A stretch of DNA of 64,000 bases from Anseranas semipalmata (Eukaryota > Chordata > Aves > Anseriformes > Anseranatidae). The DNA lies in assembly GCA_013399115.1 (NCBI GenBank), contig VXAA01000859.1:282430-346429 (forward strand), read 5' to 3'. The position numbers and the translations under genes were made by a program. Every line of letters begins with the position of its first letter. Position 1 is the stretch's first letter. Shown here one piece after another: positions 12,208 through 24,367 of this stretch. The notes under the pieces are model-generated. The model made no database searches, was not told the origin of the DNA, and saw nothing but the letters and a program-made list of their open reading frames with translations.

Positions 12208-12690
12208 AGGCCCATACCTCACTATTGACAGTCTTTTGACTGAACTGAACTTTCAGCTTTTGTTCAGTGGAGGGTGTAACCTCCACTTAGAGCTGGAAAC
12301 TTCAGAAAGGAGGTCTAAGAAAAAAATGCAGCTGTGGAGATGGCATTCTGAGTGGCAGAGAAGAACACATAATGAAGCAGCAGAGTCAATCAAACAGGAA
12401 CAGGAAGATCTGCATTGTCCAGCCTGTGGCTGCCCACACCTGGCATCTCACTTTGGAGGGTAGCAGTGTTCAAATGTAGCATTTACACAAAATTAGTGAG
12501 AAAGCAGAAAGACAGAAAAAGAGACAAAGACCCCTGCATGAGCATTTATGACTAAAACCAACCAAACAACAACAACAGAACACGGACAAAAGGGAAGATA
12601 ATGTAGTTTGATTAAGCTTAACATGCTCCAAAACCAGCACCATTGTTATTTAGTAATATCCTTATGAAACAGAGATAAAAGATTTTGAAG

Positions 12691-12739
12691 GAAAGAATGG
12701 AGTGAAAATACCAAGCTCTGAAAAGAATGGACTGAAAAT
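12691..12739 (+). repeat. Imperfect 30-bp direct repeat
   Basis: The unit aaagaatggastgaaaat occurs at 12692-12709 and 12722-12739, offset by 30 bases and differing by one base (G versus C). It is a probable small tandem duplication. Confidence 0.65.
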
Positions 12740-13394
12740 GTAGACTGAGTGCACTAGAGACTGCAAAATCAACATCCTCACTTTTACTCAGTAGCTAAGC
12801 ACACATAATCTAATGGCGTCACCACGTCACCACAAACAGGTCTCAAATAAAGTTATCATCACTTTAGCATATCTATGAACTCTAAACTGAGAACTTCAAA
12901 GTACTTCCCTTACTGGTTTGGATCTCTCTACCAAGTCAAAACACTGAAGCACATTCATATCTGGGAATTTCAGTCTGTCTGTCTTCCCACCAACAAGAAC
13001 CTATTCTGAGAGGTTCTGACCGTGACTCATTTCTCAAGTGTACATAATGGGCCAGTTTGCGCTAAAAGCTGGTGCATCCTGTTCTTGATTACATAAATAA
13101 ATGGGCCAATTTAAGTCCCTTTTTCTTCCTTAAAGTGATTGCTGTACTAATGAAAGATGCCAAAATGACAGCTCCATAAGATAAGCTTCACCATTAATCA
13201 CTGGGTGGAAACAGTTCAGCACAAAAGTCAGCAGAGCAGACTGCAGAAGCAGCTGTGGTAGTTCTGTTCTTACTGTCCTGCCAATGCATCTGAGCCAGCA
13301 GTGATTCCCCAAGCAATTGCTTTCCTCGCTTTGTCTTCTCAGCTGATATTCCAAAGCATGTCAGCCAGGGTTCTTTCTTTTTTCATTGCCTGTT

Positions 13395-13416
13395 CCCCCC
13401 CCACCCCCCACCCCCC
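13395..13416. repeat. C-rich tract, G-quadruplex-capable on minus strand
   Basis: C8 A C6 A C6 on the plus strand gives three long G-runs with single-base loops on the minus strand. The longest can be split to supply a fourth run, so a G-quadruplex (or i-motif on the C strand) is plausible. It is otherwise a simple low-complexity tract. Confidence 0.75.
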
Positions 13417-14384
13417 AAGGCAGAAAGATATTTCAGAAATTCAAATATCTGGCACCAAACTGATAATCCATTTCACGTAGGTTAATCAGACAACAGTCAA
13501 TTGTGGTCACTTCATTTTCCATTGAAATCTTTATTGCACACCTATCTTCAGCTCTTGAACTGATTTCAAGTCAGCACTTCTAGGGTAGTGCGCCAAACTA
13601 GCTTGCAATCAGTAATAAATTCATAAACTAAACTTTTAACAATGCTCATGTTATTAAAATGGGCTGGCGATGGGAAGTGGAATTTGCTGATTTATTCAAA
13701 TTTCATGGATTTCTCTGTAACAAATTACCATTGAAATTTCAACCTGCTTTTTAGCATCCCAAATGACAGAAGTTTTAAGAGCTGCTGAAGGACTTTCTGA
13801 GAGCTCAGAAAGAAGTCTTGTGGTCTGATAACAGACAGGGAATCTACAACTACTTGGAATGCAAAATAACATTAAACTGCAATCATCCTCTGAAAAAAAT
13901 ATATGAAGCAAAATGTTAAATCACAATCCATGACAAATTTGTCTAACTGATGAGCAGTTCCAGACCAATAGCCTTAAGCTTCCAAATTCTTTCTGCTCAC
14001 AAAATTAAATGAGACATATGGAAATGGAAAGCAACAAAAGCTGCAAACATGAAAAATGGGAACAAACACACAATTAAAGGCATCTGAGAGTTCACGTCCT
14101 TTACTGCCTCCTCAGAACAGGCTGTCTGGAAAACTAGAAAGATAGCACTAATGACAAATCATAACTGAAGAGCTAAAAAACAACAGCATCTCCCTGGCTA
14201 GACCTGATAGTTAGCCCAAACAAAAAATCTGCTTTTCCTGAACTGGGAAATGGGTGCCAATCTTTAACCAGATCTTGAGATAACAGCGAGAACGTTCATT
14301 GCTTAATATTAGAATACAGACAGATGGGACCTTTGCCTGGCGGGATCCCCTACGTATAAGAGCTTATCTGAGGTAGTTAAATCT

Positions 14385-14535
14385 CGAGCAGGGCAGCAGC
14401 CCGGCTGTGCGCGAAGCCCAGTGCCGGCAGCTGGAGCACGGCGCTCACCCCGACGCCGGGGCTGGCCGTGCCACCGGGAGTGCGGCAAGTGGTGGCCGGA
14501 TAGCTCGCCCCAGACAGGTCCCACCACCCAACAGC
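14385..14535. promoter_or_regulatory. Small CpG-rich block
   Basis: By hand count, about 14 CpGs fall within 120 bp (14401-14520), in CpG-poor surroundings. Overlapping open frames on both strands reflect composition only. It may be a minor promoter, an enhancer or a GC-biased conversion patch; no TATA box or donor was identified beside it. Confidence 0.35.
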
Positions 14536-16056
14536 ACAGAAACCCAGAGCCTGGGACACGCAGGGTGGAGACAGGGAGCAGGAAGCAGGTTGATGGTTTC
14601 ACCAAAGCGTAAGGAGAGGCTCAGACTACAGAAGGACAAGAGGTTTGCCAAATTCCCCAGGAGCAAAGCAGGTGAATTTCGCTGTTCTGCCCTAACAGAC
14701 AGCCCATTTGGCTGCTTTCTCCTTCACCAGTCTAACAGATACCTCGCTACCTTGAAGATAGAAAGGATGAGTTTTAGCCAGAGAACAGACTCTCTCTGTT
14801 ACGTCTGAAGGGATCCCTGTTGTGATTAACCAACATTCCCATTCCCTGTTTCCACATTCCTTCCACCAAATGGTGCAACAGTGCTGTGCCTGCCTACTTC
14901 TTTTTTGCTAAACAATAGCTGCATTTCAATGATGCTTTACAAATATGTTCTGCACAGCCCTTTGAGTGAAACGCCTTCTATACACGGCAGTGTGCCGTGA
15001 GGATTGCCAAGGAAACCCTGGCTCTGAGCAAAAAGCAGCAGTTGCTAAGAAACACCGCAGCAGAAGGGAGACGGGGGGACCAGCAACCTGTTTACTGACA
15101 GATATTTACATTTAAAATATTCATCACTGTTATCTGGGGTACTTGCATCTCAAACCAAACCTATATATTCTTAATGACCGATTCTAATTTAATTTTCTTC
15201 CATATGTATCTTAACATTGCTGAATCAATGTCCCCAGTTTCCCCATGCTTGCCATCACTCTCCATCACCCCAAAGAACTGACTGACCTGTAGGAATTTAT
15301 TTCCACTCTCTATAGGCTCCAGCAGATTTTGTATCAAGCCTTTCGAAACAGAGATATTTTCAAAAAACAAAAACAAAAACCTGTTTTTGTTTACTTTCCA
15401 CCAGGGGAATTATTTGCATAGCTGTTTGAACAAAGAACCTAGAGGAAATCAGCATTCCTGAAAGTTTTGCAAGCAATAAGCAACACAAGAACAAGACACA
15501 CGGTATACGTAAGCTACTCGGGTTAATAAAAGAATATTGTCAGAGCCCACATGCTCATCCTCTGACTTTATTGCAAAATGGAAAGAATTTCCTCAGTGTA
15601 ACTGAGACAAATGAGTAAATGAGATTCAAGTGCAGCCAAAAAGAAAGCAATACACATTTTTACAAGCAGTCATTCAGTTCTACATTGTAAGGAACAACAG
15701 GAGAAAGCACAGGTTAGGAGAACTTTACTATTAGTTGCCAAGTCAAATAATTAGAAAGTGCAACATAATACAAGAGAAACAAATAACCAAAAAGCCCTAT
15801 ACAACTTTAATCTTGTTCTTTTGTACACATATATCATGATAGGATCTATGTGACAGACTGCAAGAAAACCCTTTTTTCCAAGATAGCATTCAACAGCTTA
15901 AAACGTTCCATTTTTTCATGCATTTCAGTCTCCAAGGCAGTACAATTCCCAATTTGTACCACAGGAGACAGAGTATCCTGTACTTAAATGAACCAGAGAA
16001 CCTGTGGAAAACACTGCAGTAATTAAGGAGCAAATAACACACACAGAAAAAGGCAG

Positions 16057-16086
16057 AAGCTATAAAAGCTATTAAGCTATAAAAGC
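16057..16086 (+). repeat. Duplicated 13-mer containing a TATA-like motif
   Basis: The 13-base string aagctataaaagc occurs at 16057-16069 and 16074-16086. Each copy contains TATAAAAG. The surroundings are AT-rich and no initiation context is visible, so this is most simply a local duplication rather than a double TATA box. Confidence 0.6.
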
Positions 16087-16330
16087 AACATCAAAATGGA
16101 AGCTCTTGATTTATTAACACTTGACATTGCACATCTAGTAATATTCATGTAAAATACAGCCTTTGTGCATAAGAACAAATGAAAAAAAAAAACACAGGAG
16201 TTTTAGCACCTGGCACTATACTGGCACCAGTGTGAGTCAGCAGCAGAGTCGACCAGTTGAAAATTTTGATAACTTGCTCCCATTGTAAAACTCTACAGAA
16301 ACAAATCAATTTCAACAACAACCTTTCATT

Positions 16331-16347
16331 CAAAAAAAAAAAAAAAA
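16331..16347 (+). repeat. Poly-A tract
   Basis: About 17 A residues with no recognisable retroposon body on the left and no obvious flanking target-site duplication. Confidence 0.75.
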
Positions 16348-16659
16348 ATCAAGAGGAGGCATTTCGGTGAGATGAAATTTCTTTCTATAAGTTCATTTTT
16401 AGACTGCAATTTATATCAAAGAAAGCAAACCAAAAACCCAGCAGTGAACAAACCTTTTTGATTTAATGAAAAATAGAACATTTTGACTACAAAGGCAGCT
16501 GTAGCTGTTGTCGTTCTTTCGATGGGATAAAAATACACTTAGCTGGACACATATGTAGCCCCTACTGGGTTGGAACTGCGTAAGCAACATTCAGATTAGC
16601 ACATGCCCAGCACATTTATTTTCCCCTTTCCCCACTTCTGCCCAGCCAGAGGACGAAGG

Positions 16660-16860
16660 CTTCGTGCATCGCGTGCATCCCACAGCCCAGCTGCAGCCAC
16701 CCCAGCGTGCCGCCGCGCTCCCAAAAAGCCGCTCTGCAGCACGCGAGGTGCCCCCGTCACTCAGGCTCCTGTGCAGCACCTGCTGAGCAAACTCGGGGCT
16801 GTCTGCTTCTAATGAACCCATCGGGCACAGGCTGCGAAGCCCCCCCGCCACGTATTTCCA
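16660..16860. other. GC-rich block
   Basis: A GC-rich patch of about 200 bp with moderate CpG. Frames on both strands (104 and 69 codons) overlap it and match nothing known. Function unknown. Confidence 0.4.
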
Positions 16861-18699
16861 TCTGGGAAATCCCCAAGAAATAAAAGAACCCTCTTCTTGC
16901 TGCATTGCAAAGGCCTGCTACAAAGCGCACCAATATTCAAAGAAATGGCCACTTGAATGCTTCACCAGAAGAAAAACCCATATTTGTTTCTGAATTTCTT
17001 ATCAGAAATAGCTGAGATTAAAAGAAATCACTCTACAAAAATAACAGAAATCAGAAAAAAAAAGACAGACACCTTAAGAACTTGTAATATCTGTAAATTT
17101 TACTGATTCACATTGATCATCTCGCATATGAATGATACCCATAACAACTATCACAAGAGCAGAAACTGTCCATTAGTAAGCACACAGAGAACCATTTTTA
17201 AAAACTCCCCTTGCCAAGCTGAGATTTTGATGTCATCATAAGGAGAATTGTATTAAGAAAATTGTCATGAACCCAATTATGATGCCATTCCACGTCCATT
17301 TTCAACAGAAAATTAAAAGTTAAAAAAATACGAACTTTCCATCACCCACTTTTTATAAGCTTGATACTTCATCATTATATTGTGATTATCTGAGCATGGA
17401 AATTTTACAGTGAAAAGGTTGCTTTTAATATTACTAGTCATAAGAAAGTGAGTATGAATAATAGGATCTTGAATAGCAGGGGAAAAATTCATTATATCTG
17501 TTGGGGACAGATAAGCATTCATGAACAGATTCCTAAAGTGCAGATGAGTTCCAAGGGAACGTGATCTGTCAATCACTCTCGTGGCTTTGGGAGACAACTC
17601 TGCTGAATGGACACATTACCTTCCAAGTAAGCGATTAAAAAATGTAAGTGCTCTTAATCTGACTCTATTACAGTTCATAGGGTAAAACCAAGATGACATT
17701 TTCAATGCCCCACGAATTTGTATAAAAATATATAGTCTGGAGATCTACAACATAAAAATTACTTCTCACGCTAACAGTCATTACCCAAGCAATAAATTGA
17801 CATATCTGCTAAGAAGGAAGAAATATGCTCTACTGTGAACTAATTAAAGTTTCCACCCCAGAGCGCAAGCCAAACTTGGAGAAAAGAAATGAGTGACTTA
17901 GCTCCACTCTCTAACAGTAAAACCAGATGCAGAGAGCAGGAATGCTGGGAGGCTTCTAGTCGAGAATGCAGATGAAAGCCTTGTCTAAAACGTAGGGAAG
18001 TATCTGCATTTTAGAGCCCTTCCCCAAATAATTGTGCACAGTTACTTGATAGCAACTTGAACACCTAAGAATTTTTGTCATCACTTGCCTTCTTAGGAAA
18101 TTGCTATAAATCTTTGGGATTTTAGAGTTTTAAATGTGCCCAGGAGGTCAGAGGTTTTAGGGACCGGCCTTTTCTATCAAATGTGCCCTAAATGTGATTT
18201 GTAAGCGTTCTGGAAGCCTTGATTTGAATCATAAACTACATAGGGAAATGGTACATACTAGAGTCTAAAATTAGATCGCTGGACTCATTTAGGGGCATAT
18301 TAGAGACAGAAGATGAGAAATACAGGTATAAAATTAAGAACAGTTTAAGTGACTGGAATTACAAGCTACGTGTTATGGAAATTAAGGTGACACACTATTC
18401 AAAGACCATTTGCTGATGCCTAACAATACACAGACAGAAGAGCTTTTTTCGCCCATGTGGATTTATCTTTGCATCACCTAGCAAAAAGGAATCTATCAAG
18501 GTAGTTGGTACATTAGCTGTTAGTTTTCTGAAAATCGCTTCAAAAATAGGAACCCTTCAGTATCCAGCGTTATCTTCCCAGCAACTTTCTTATAGCTGTA
18601 ATTTACTGATAAGAGCTACGTGGAACCAATCTATTATCACATCTCTTCATCAGTTCCATAGCTTAGAAATATTTATTTCCTGAGGCCACCGGGAGAACT

Positions 18700-18885
18700 T
18701 CAGCTTCCCCCCAGCATCTCACAGCAGCCGGAGCTGCGGGCTGGGCACTGGACGGCACCAGGGACGCGACCACCTGGCTCAGCCAGCGTCAGCTCTCCAA
18801 CTCCAGCGCTCACTCCTCTCCTGCAACGCTCCCGTCCACGCTGCGGCTGCCCGAGGCGGGCCGGGAGGGGTGGAGATCCCACGAG
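18700..18885. other. GC-rich block
   Basis: A GC-rich patch with moderate to high CpG and sharp edges against AT-rich flanks. A 60-codon minus-strand frame crosses it without recognisable content. Function unknown; it belongs to the recurring series of such patches in this window. Confidence 0.4.
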
Positions 18886-19926
18886 GCATCGTTACAGGCT
18901 ATGTAGTGGCTACTCTGGAAGTCAGAGAGCTAACACGGCTGTCAGGGAAACCCACGGCTGTTCTTAGGTTGCCTTCAGGTTCCTTGCAAATTCAACATTC
19001 ATTGCGATCTTAGTCAGAGCTCAACATTTCTCACATGGGGTAAATACACCATATTAAAGTTAACAATGTGAGTAAGAAGGCTAGATCAGAAGTATGATCT
19101 GCCTCAGAGATGGACAAAATGTACTTTTTATTTATGAATTCGTTTGAGCACTTTACTGCCATGGTTCTCAAACTGGAATCGCAGAAGTGTGACAGGCCAC
19201 TGGAGCCAGATATTCTGCTTCTGTCACTAACTGTGGCTATTGCCATGGAGGCTGACAGAAATTGTTTCTGGTTACTCAGCTAACTGTTTAGTGCCGTGTA
19301 TGATTTAGATAGATTGACAACGGCATGCAGATTTAAAGAAACGTTTCTTATCTTAGCTCTCACAGGACTCGATGGAGCTGCCTAGCACTCAGATTATATA
19401 TGCAACACTCTTACATTATTCCTCTGTTGAAACATAGGAAAAGGGGAGCACAGAGAGTTTGAACCATCTGCATGAAACCACACAAGAAATCCAGCAAAGC
19501 AAAGAAGTACAACAAGGGAGCGGGAGGCTGGACCAGATGCCTGAGGTCCTGTCACAAGTATCCTATAATCCCGTGAACCCGTCATTCCCAGTCTTCCGCC
19601 CTCTAGCCCTTTGTACTAGTCCTATGCACAGGTATAATGCCATTACAGGAAACCTAATTGCAGAACTTCTTTTACTGAAAATAAATAGACATAGAGCCTT
19701 GCTTTGTCTTAGTCGTGTACTGTATTAAACTAGTGCTGAATTCAAACTTTGAAATAAGAACAAAATTTGAGGGATTAGCTCTGAGATTCACACTTGCTGC
19801 CTTCATACTTGACTGCACAGTCTCCTCCTTCGGAGTGCTTTACTTGCATCCTACTGCAGCACTAACGCAGGCCAGCCAAGGCTGAAGCTTGCTACGCTGA
19901 TTCACAAGTGGAAGGAAATCCTTAAC

Positions 19927-19944
19927 ACAGACACACACACACAC
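19927..19944. repeat. (AC)n microsatellite
   Basis: A short dinucleotide run of about nine AC units, as is common in vertebrate DNA. Confidence 0.8.
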
Positions 19945-20519
19945 GTAAAATAATCTCAGGTTTCTTAAACTCACATTGGCCAGCATGATCATAACGTCTG
20001 CCACCAATCTTGTTTTTCAGGCTTTATTAGTCAGACATTTCATCTGCTGTCCAAGGCTTCAGCTAGTGACTTTGTTCTTTCATTTTGTGTCAGGCGCGAT
20101 ATGGAGCTATGAAGAATGATTACTGTAGCTATTTTTCAGGAGGATCTTCAGCTAATACACATATAAATTCTCCATTCAGCAGCTAAATGATGTATATATT
20201 TGCACAGTGAACTAACAGCTCAGAAGGGGGCATTATGTACTGGTACATAAAGAAATACGCATTCCTTAGTCATCTGTTTACCTATTCAAATTATTGCTGC
20301 ATATCAGGTCAATATACAATAACCATACCATAAAATATTTTGAGACAGGCAGGCACCCTTCTCAGCAAAATAACCAACTGCTTAGCAAGATCCTAACAAA
20401 CACTAAACGTAAAACCTTTCTTAAATAGACCGGGCTGAAGTCCTAAAATGTGCAAGCACAACATACATATGTAAAATCTTATTTACAGGGGGAGCAATTC
20501 CTCGTAGGTTTTGTTTCTG

Positions 20520-20710
20520 AAGCCGCTCTGCAGGGGCGGCAAGGGAAGGAAATGCCTGCAGAGCAGCTGGGGGGGAACAATCGGAGGAAGGAGCGGCCCG
20601 CGGGTGCCAGCCCTGCGGGACGTCCCCATTGCGTGACACCTTCCGCGGCTCCCAGGGACAGGGGGAACAGCAGCCTCTGGGAGCAAGGACAAGCCCTGCG
20701 CTCCTCACAC
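20520..20710. other. GC-rich, moderately CpG-rich block
   Basis: GC-rich over about 190 bp, with CpGs clustered at 20581-20660. Overlapping frames of 171 (plus) and 95 (minus) codons share it and show no domain. Promoter or enhancer activity is possible but unsupported. Confidence 0.4.
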
Positions 20711-21699
20711 GATCACTGGTTTCTTACAGAATCGGGAGCACAGCAGCCCGATGGCTTATATTGGCCTAGGCCCCTGTCAGCTCAAGCAAATGATTTTGCT
20801 GCAGTATTTACTGCTGTTCCCTCTGCGCGCAGCTTACAGATCCTTAAACAATCTCGGAAAAGTTATCCGGCATTTTGCAGACAGTTGCCATGGCTATTTA
20901 GCATTGCTTTAGTACACATTTTTGTGGCACCCATTGAACAAAAACTGGGACTGAGCTGTAGCTAAGTAAGGTAGGTGGCTGCTTGATGGCGTTTTCACAG
21001 ATTTCACTTTATGGTAGCAATATTCAAGAAAAAAAAAAAAAAGGCAACTCTCTGCATATTTCAGCAGTTGATGGCTTCTCAAACCCTAAAATCATTCTTG
21101 ATAGAAACACAAATTATAGTGCAAAGACTGGAAACGTTTTAGACATAAGTGCAGGCACAGCCACAGAAATCACTGACGAGTAAAAATTGATTCCTTTTGC
21201 TAAGGAAAGGCAAATACTTTGAAGAGATCAGATTGTGTTGTGTTATTCCATTAGAAAGCTGATGAAGTTTGAAGCTCTGCAGAGGCAGAAGAGCTAGTTC
21301 TGGCAGAAACATGCTGACTAAGAAAAATCCCCTTCTATATTTAAAAATTGCAGCAGATGGTGCTAACAGTGGGATGCTGCACCAAGTTGTTATGACTGTG
21401 GGCACTCTCATCTATCACTGCAAGTCTCAAAATGCTGTCACCCTGCTGCAGGTCTCAACCTGAACTCCACAAAATGGTCCGAGTACGAATATGATTTATT
21501 GGGTACCAAGCACCTCTGGGTCAGGCTTCACTGGAAAAGCTTCAAAAATTACATTCTTATGGCTTGGGAGAACATGGGATGTCTTTAAAATAGCCAGGAT
21601 GCTGGAGAGCTGTACCCTGTATTCGCTGAGCAAAACTGTTCCCCTACTTCCAGCATAAAGCCTGTGGCTTTCGGACATCGTGGGCATTTCTGCATGGCG

Positions 21700-21905
21700 G
21701 CACAGAGATGCTCAAGCCTGTCAGGGTGCCCGTCCGCCCGCGCTGCCTGCAGCGGCACGGCTCCGTCCCACCCCGCAGCCCCCTGGGGAGCCAGGCTCCC
21801 TCCGCCTGAAGGCGTGAGCACGCCCACGTCAAAGCCCAAAATCTCCCCGCCACGCAGCTCCCCCTCCCAGCCACCTCTGCTCCTCAGCAGCGCGCGCCAT
21901 CGTCT
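21700..21905. other. GC-rich, CpG-enriched block
   Basis: By hand count, about 20 CpGs occur in roughly 240 bp, ending in a CGCGCG run at 21891-21896. Three overlapping frames on both strands (106, 111 and 76 codons) are compositional. Possible small CpG island; no transcript signal recognised. Confidence 0.4.
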
Positions 21906-22448
21906 GAACAGAACAGCCAAATCGGTGGAGAAATTCCCTCCCTGCCTTAAAAAAACACACTGTGGGTTTTTCAGGAGTTATTAAGCACACAGCCCTGCTG
22001 AGTGATGATTTTGGAGTTATAAAGGTATTCGCTGCAGGAATTTTTTATTCTTTCTCACGCTTGCCATGGCAACCGGGGTATTGAAGTGCTTCAGAGTAAG
22101 ACAGTGCCTCCCAGTACCTAAAATAATGTTTGTAGTACATCTGACTTGTTTCTTTTTTCTATAACAGATTAAGCATTTTTAAAGCTCTTTTAGAAAAAAT
22201 GGCTGAAAAACCAAAACCTATAGAGCGCTGTTCTTTTCTGCCTACTTTAACAAAAGAATGTGGATATAGTCTACGTTAATGGAATTGGAGGTCCAGAACC
22301 CTAATAAAAGGAAAGACTGCAAAACAGGACCCAGCGTCTTTTCTTAAAGCTACAGGGCACCTAAGAGAACTGGCAAAAGTACCAGAAAAATCTCTTTGTC
22401 TTTTAAAGGCGATTTTGTGTAGAATTTACAGGAATGCATTCACTTAGG

Positions 22449-22477
22449 TTTCTTTTCTTTTTTTTTTTCTTTTTTTG
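22449..22477. repeat. T-rich tract
   Basis: A poly-T run interrupted by single C or G bases. It is low-complexity sequence with no adjoining element recognised. Confidence 0.75.
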
Positions 22478-23853
22478 GGCAAAGCTCAAAGTTCAGGATC
22501 CTGCCTTCTCATATCTTATCTGCACACCAGCGGCTGATGCCTCTCCTCAGTTGCAGAGGACAACAGAGACATACGGGGGAAAGATGACATACCTAGGATG
22601 CTGCGTGTTTGTGGAGGGAGGCAATCGATAGCTGAAGGACTCCTTTAACCAAAGTATGGATGAAGTCTGTAGAATTTATCTCATACCCAATTGCAATAAA
22701 GCAGGAGATTTTCCCATTCCTAAAATAACAGAAATTATTACTGCAGTATTTACAATTTTACATACCTGTTGGGATCATGACACAACCAGTAGACATGTAA
22801 AGCTGGCGATGAACCTCTCGGATTAGAAACTATTCTGAAAAAAGAGTTGTCAAAATCAGACTGATCCCCACAAAAAGAGGCTACGCCATTAGCAGGCACC
22901 GTCTTGCCCTTTTATTGGTGTCCTTGTCGAGGAAACAGATCTGTCTCTGTAATTCTTATTTGTACTAAGATAAATTACATGCCTTAGGTAACGTCTTGGG
23001 ACAGCGCTTTCAACCAGTTAGCTGTAGTAACGCTTTTCTACTCTAAATTGTTTATATATACCTCCTTTTGTCTCCTTTCATTCCCCTACTGTAGACCACA
23101 GAAAATGGGACAACTGAAATCTCTTTTTCCATTTTTGGAAGCTCAAACCACCAACCGGCTCTTAGTGAGCAGAAGATTAAAGAATAAGATAGGGTGCATC
23201 TCTGCTCTCCATCCTTCTTCTGGTATTTTAGGATGAAAAATGGTGGCAAAATGGAAATAAATAAAACTCTTAAGAATTGTCTGGAAATAGCTTTTAGGCT
23301 TTCTGAGCAGTGTGACAGAAAATTAGGGAAAGGATTCTATTCTCAGTTATTAATAAATGTAATTTCCAAGAACGAAAAATAATGAATACTTCCACTAATG
23401 AGCACTTCCCAAACACTTTCACACTACCATTGATTCTATTATTCATTTGCTGTAGAACTACAGTTATCTACTCTTATGCAAATTAAAACCAGAGTGAAGA
23501 ACAAATAGGCCATTTCTATACAAATCACGACAGATTCTTTAGTTACCAACAGTTATTATATTATCTGATATGCACAATTCAAATCCAGGGGGAAAAAAAA
23601 ACACCAGACAGCATTGAAAACAGATTTCTCGCACATTGATTTTATGAAATGAATCACAATGTGCCAAAACCAAAAGCAAATTCTATCCTTCTGTACCAAC
23701 TAAATTTTGGAAAACAGTCAAAAACTAATCATCCGATAATTGTGTTACTGCCCATTGTAAAACAAAAGCAATTTTGCCATCCAACCCCAATATCTTGTTT
23801 CATTATCCTAAAAAACATTTATTATTGCCTATTGCTAGAGTAAGTTCCATTTA

Positions 23854-23902
23854 CTCCCCCCCCCCCCCTCTGCTNTTCCCCCCCCCCCCCCCTTTTTTTT
23901 TT
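23854..23902. repeat. Double C-tract plus T-tract with an ambiguous base
   Basis: Two C runs of about 13-15 bases each flank a short spacer containing an N at 23875, and are followed by T10. Long C runs are error-prone in sequencing, so the length and the N probably mark an assembly uncertainty. The minus strand has strong G-quadruplex potential. Confidence 0.8.
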
Positions 23903-24176
23903 AATATGCTGTATTAGCAGTCCGTAATGCACAATAGGAAGGAGGCTTATTACTTCTGAAGAACAGCATTTCCATGGCAATACCAATCATCTATAGCAAC
24001 AATCTCCTATCATCTTTTCCCAACACCTACGACTGCTGGAGCTTTGCTTAAAATAAGTTAATAAAATACACTACAAAGAATACAATCGCAATATAGTCTT
24101 CAATACTTCCTTTATGCATCTTATAAATTCTTGGTTTTATAGGAGCATTTGGATCATAACATTCCTTAAGCAATTG

Positions 24177-24367
24177 CACAGAATCACAGAAAGGTTGAGG
24201 TTGGAAGGGACCTCTGGAGATCACCTGGTCCAACCCCTGCCGAGCAGGGTCACCTAGAGCACGTTGCGCAGGATGGCAGCCAGGTGGGTTTTGAACATCT
24301 CCAGAGAAGGAGGCTCCACAGCCTCTCTGGGCAACCTGTTCCAGTGCTCTGTCACCCTCACAGTGAC
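24177..24367 (-). mobile_element. CR1 LINE, 5'-truncated 3' fragment
   Basis: This is the reverse complement of a CR1 3' end. Its 3' terminus lies at the left with the cagaatcacagaaagg hallmark. To the right come 'ggttggaagggacctctgg', 'tcacctggtccaacccctgc', 'ccacagcctctctgggcaac' and 'ctgtcaccctcacagtgac', in family order. Only about 190 bp of the 3' untranslated region remains, so it is a dead 5'-truncated copy. The short minus-strand frame at 24048-24233 partly overlaps it and is not a gene. Confidence 0.95.

Larger units (their letters stand above)
12208..24176. other. Unique non-coding DNA with small GC-rich blocks
   Basis: No gene is recognised over about 12 kb. Unique AT-rich DNA alternates with GC-rich blocks near 14.4, 16.7, 18.8, 20.6 and 21.8 kb. 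Homopolymers lie at 16331-16347 (A), 21030-21042 (A) and 22449-22477 (T). Short direct repeats and a C-rich assembly scar are listed separately. Open frames up to 171 codons are confined to, or extend from, the GC-rich blocks and show no domain. Confidence 0.5.

Noticed and set aside
16057..16086. Two TATA-box-like motifs as a promoter
   Set aside because: They are part of a 13-bp local duplication in AT-rich DNA, with no initiator, CpG island or exon signals nearby.
20450..20965. 171-codon plus-strand frame
   Set aside because: It spans a GC-rich block, has no recognised motif and overlaps minus-strand frames.
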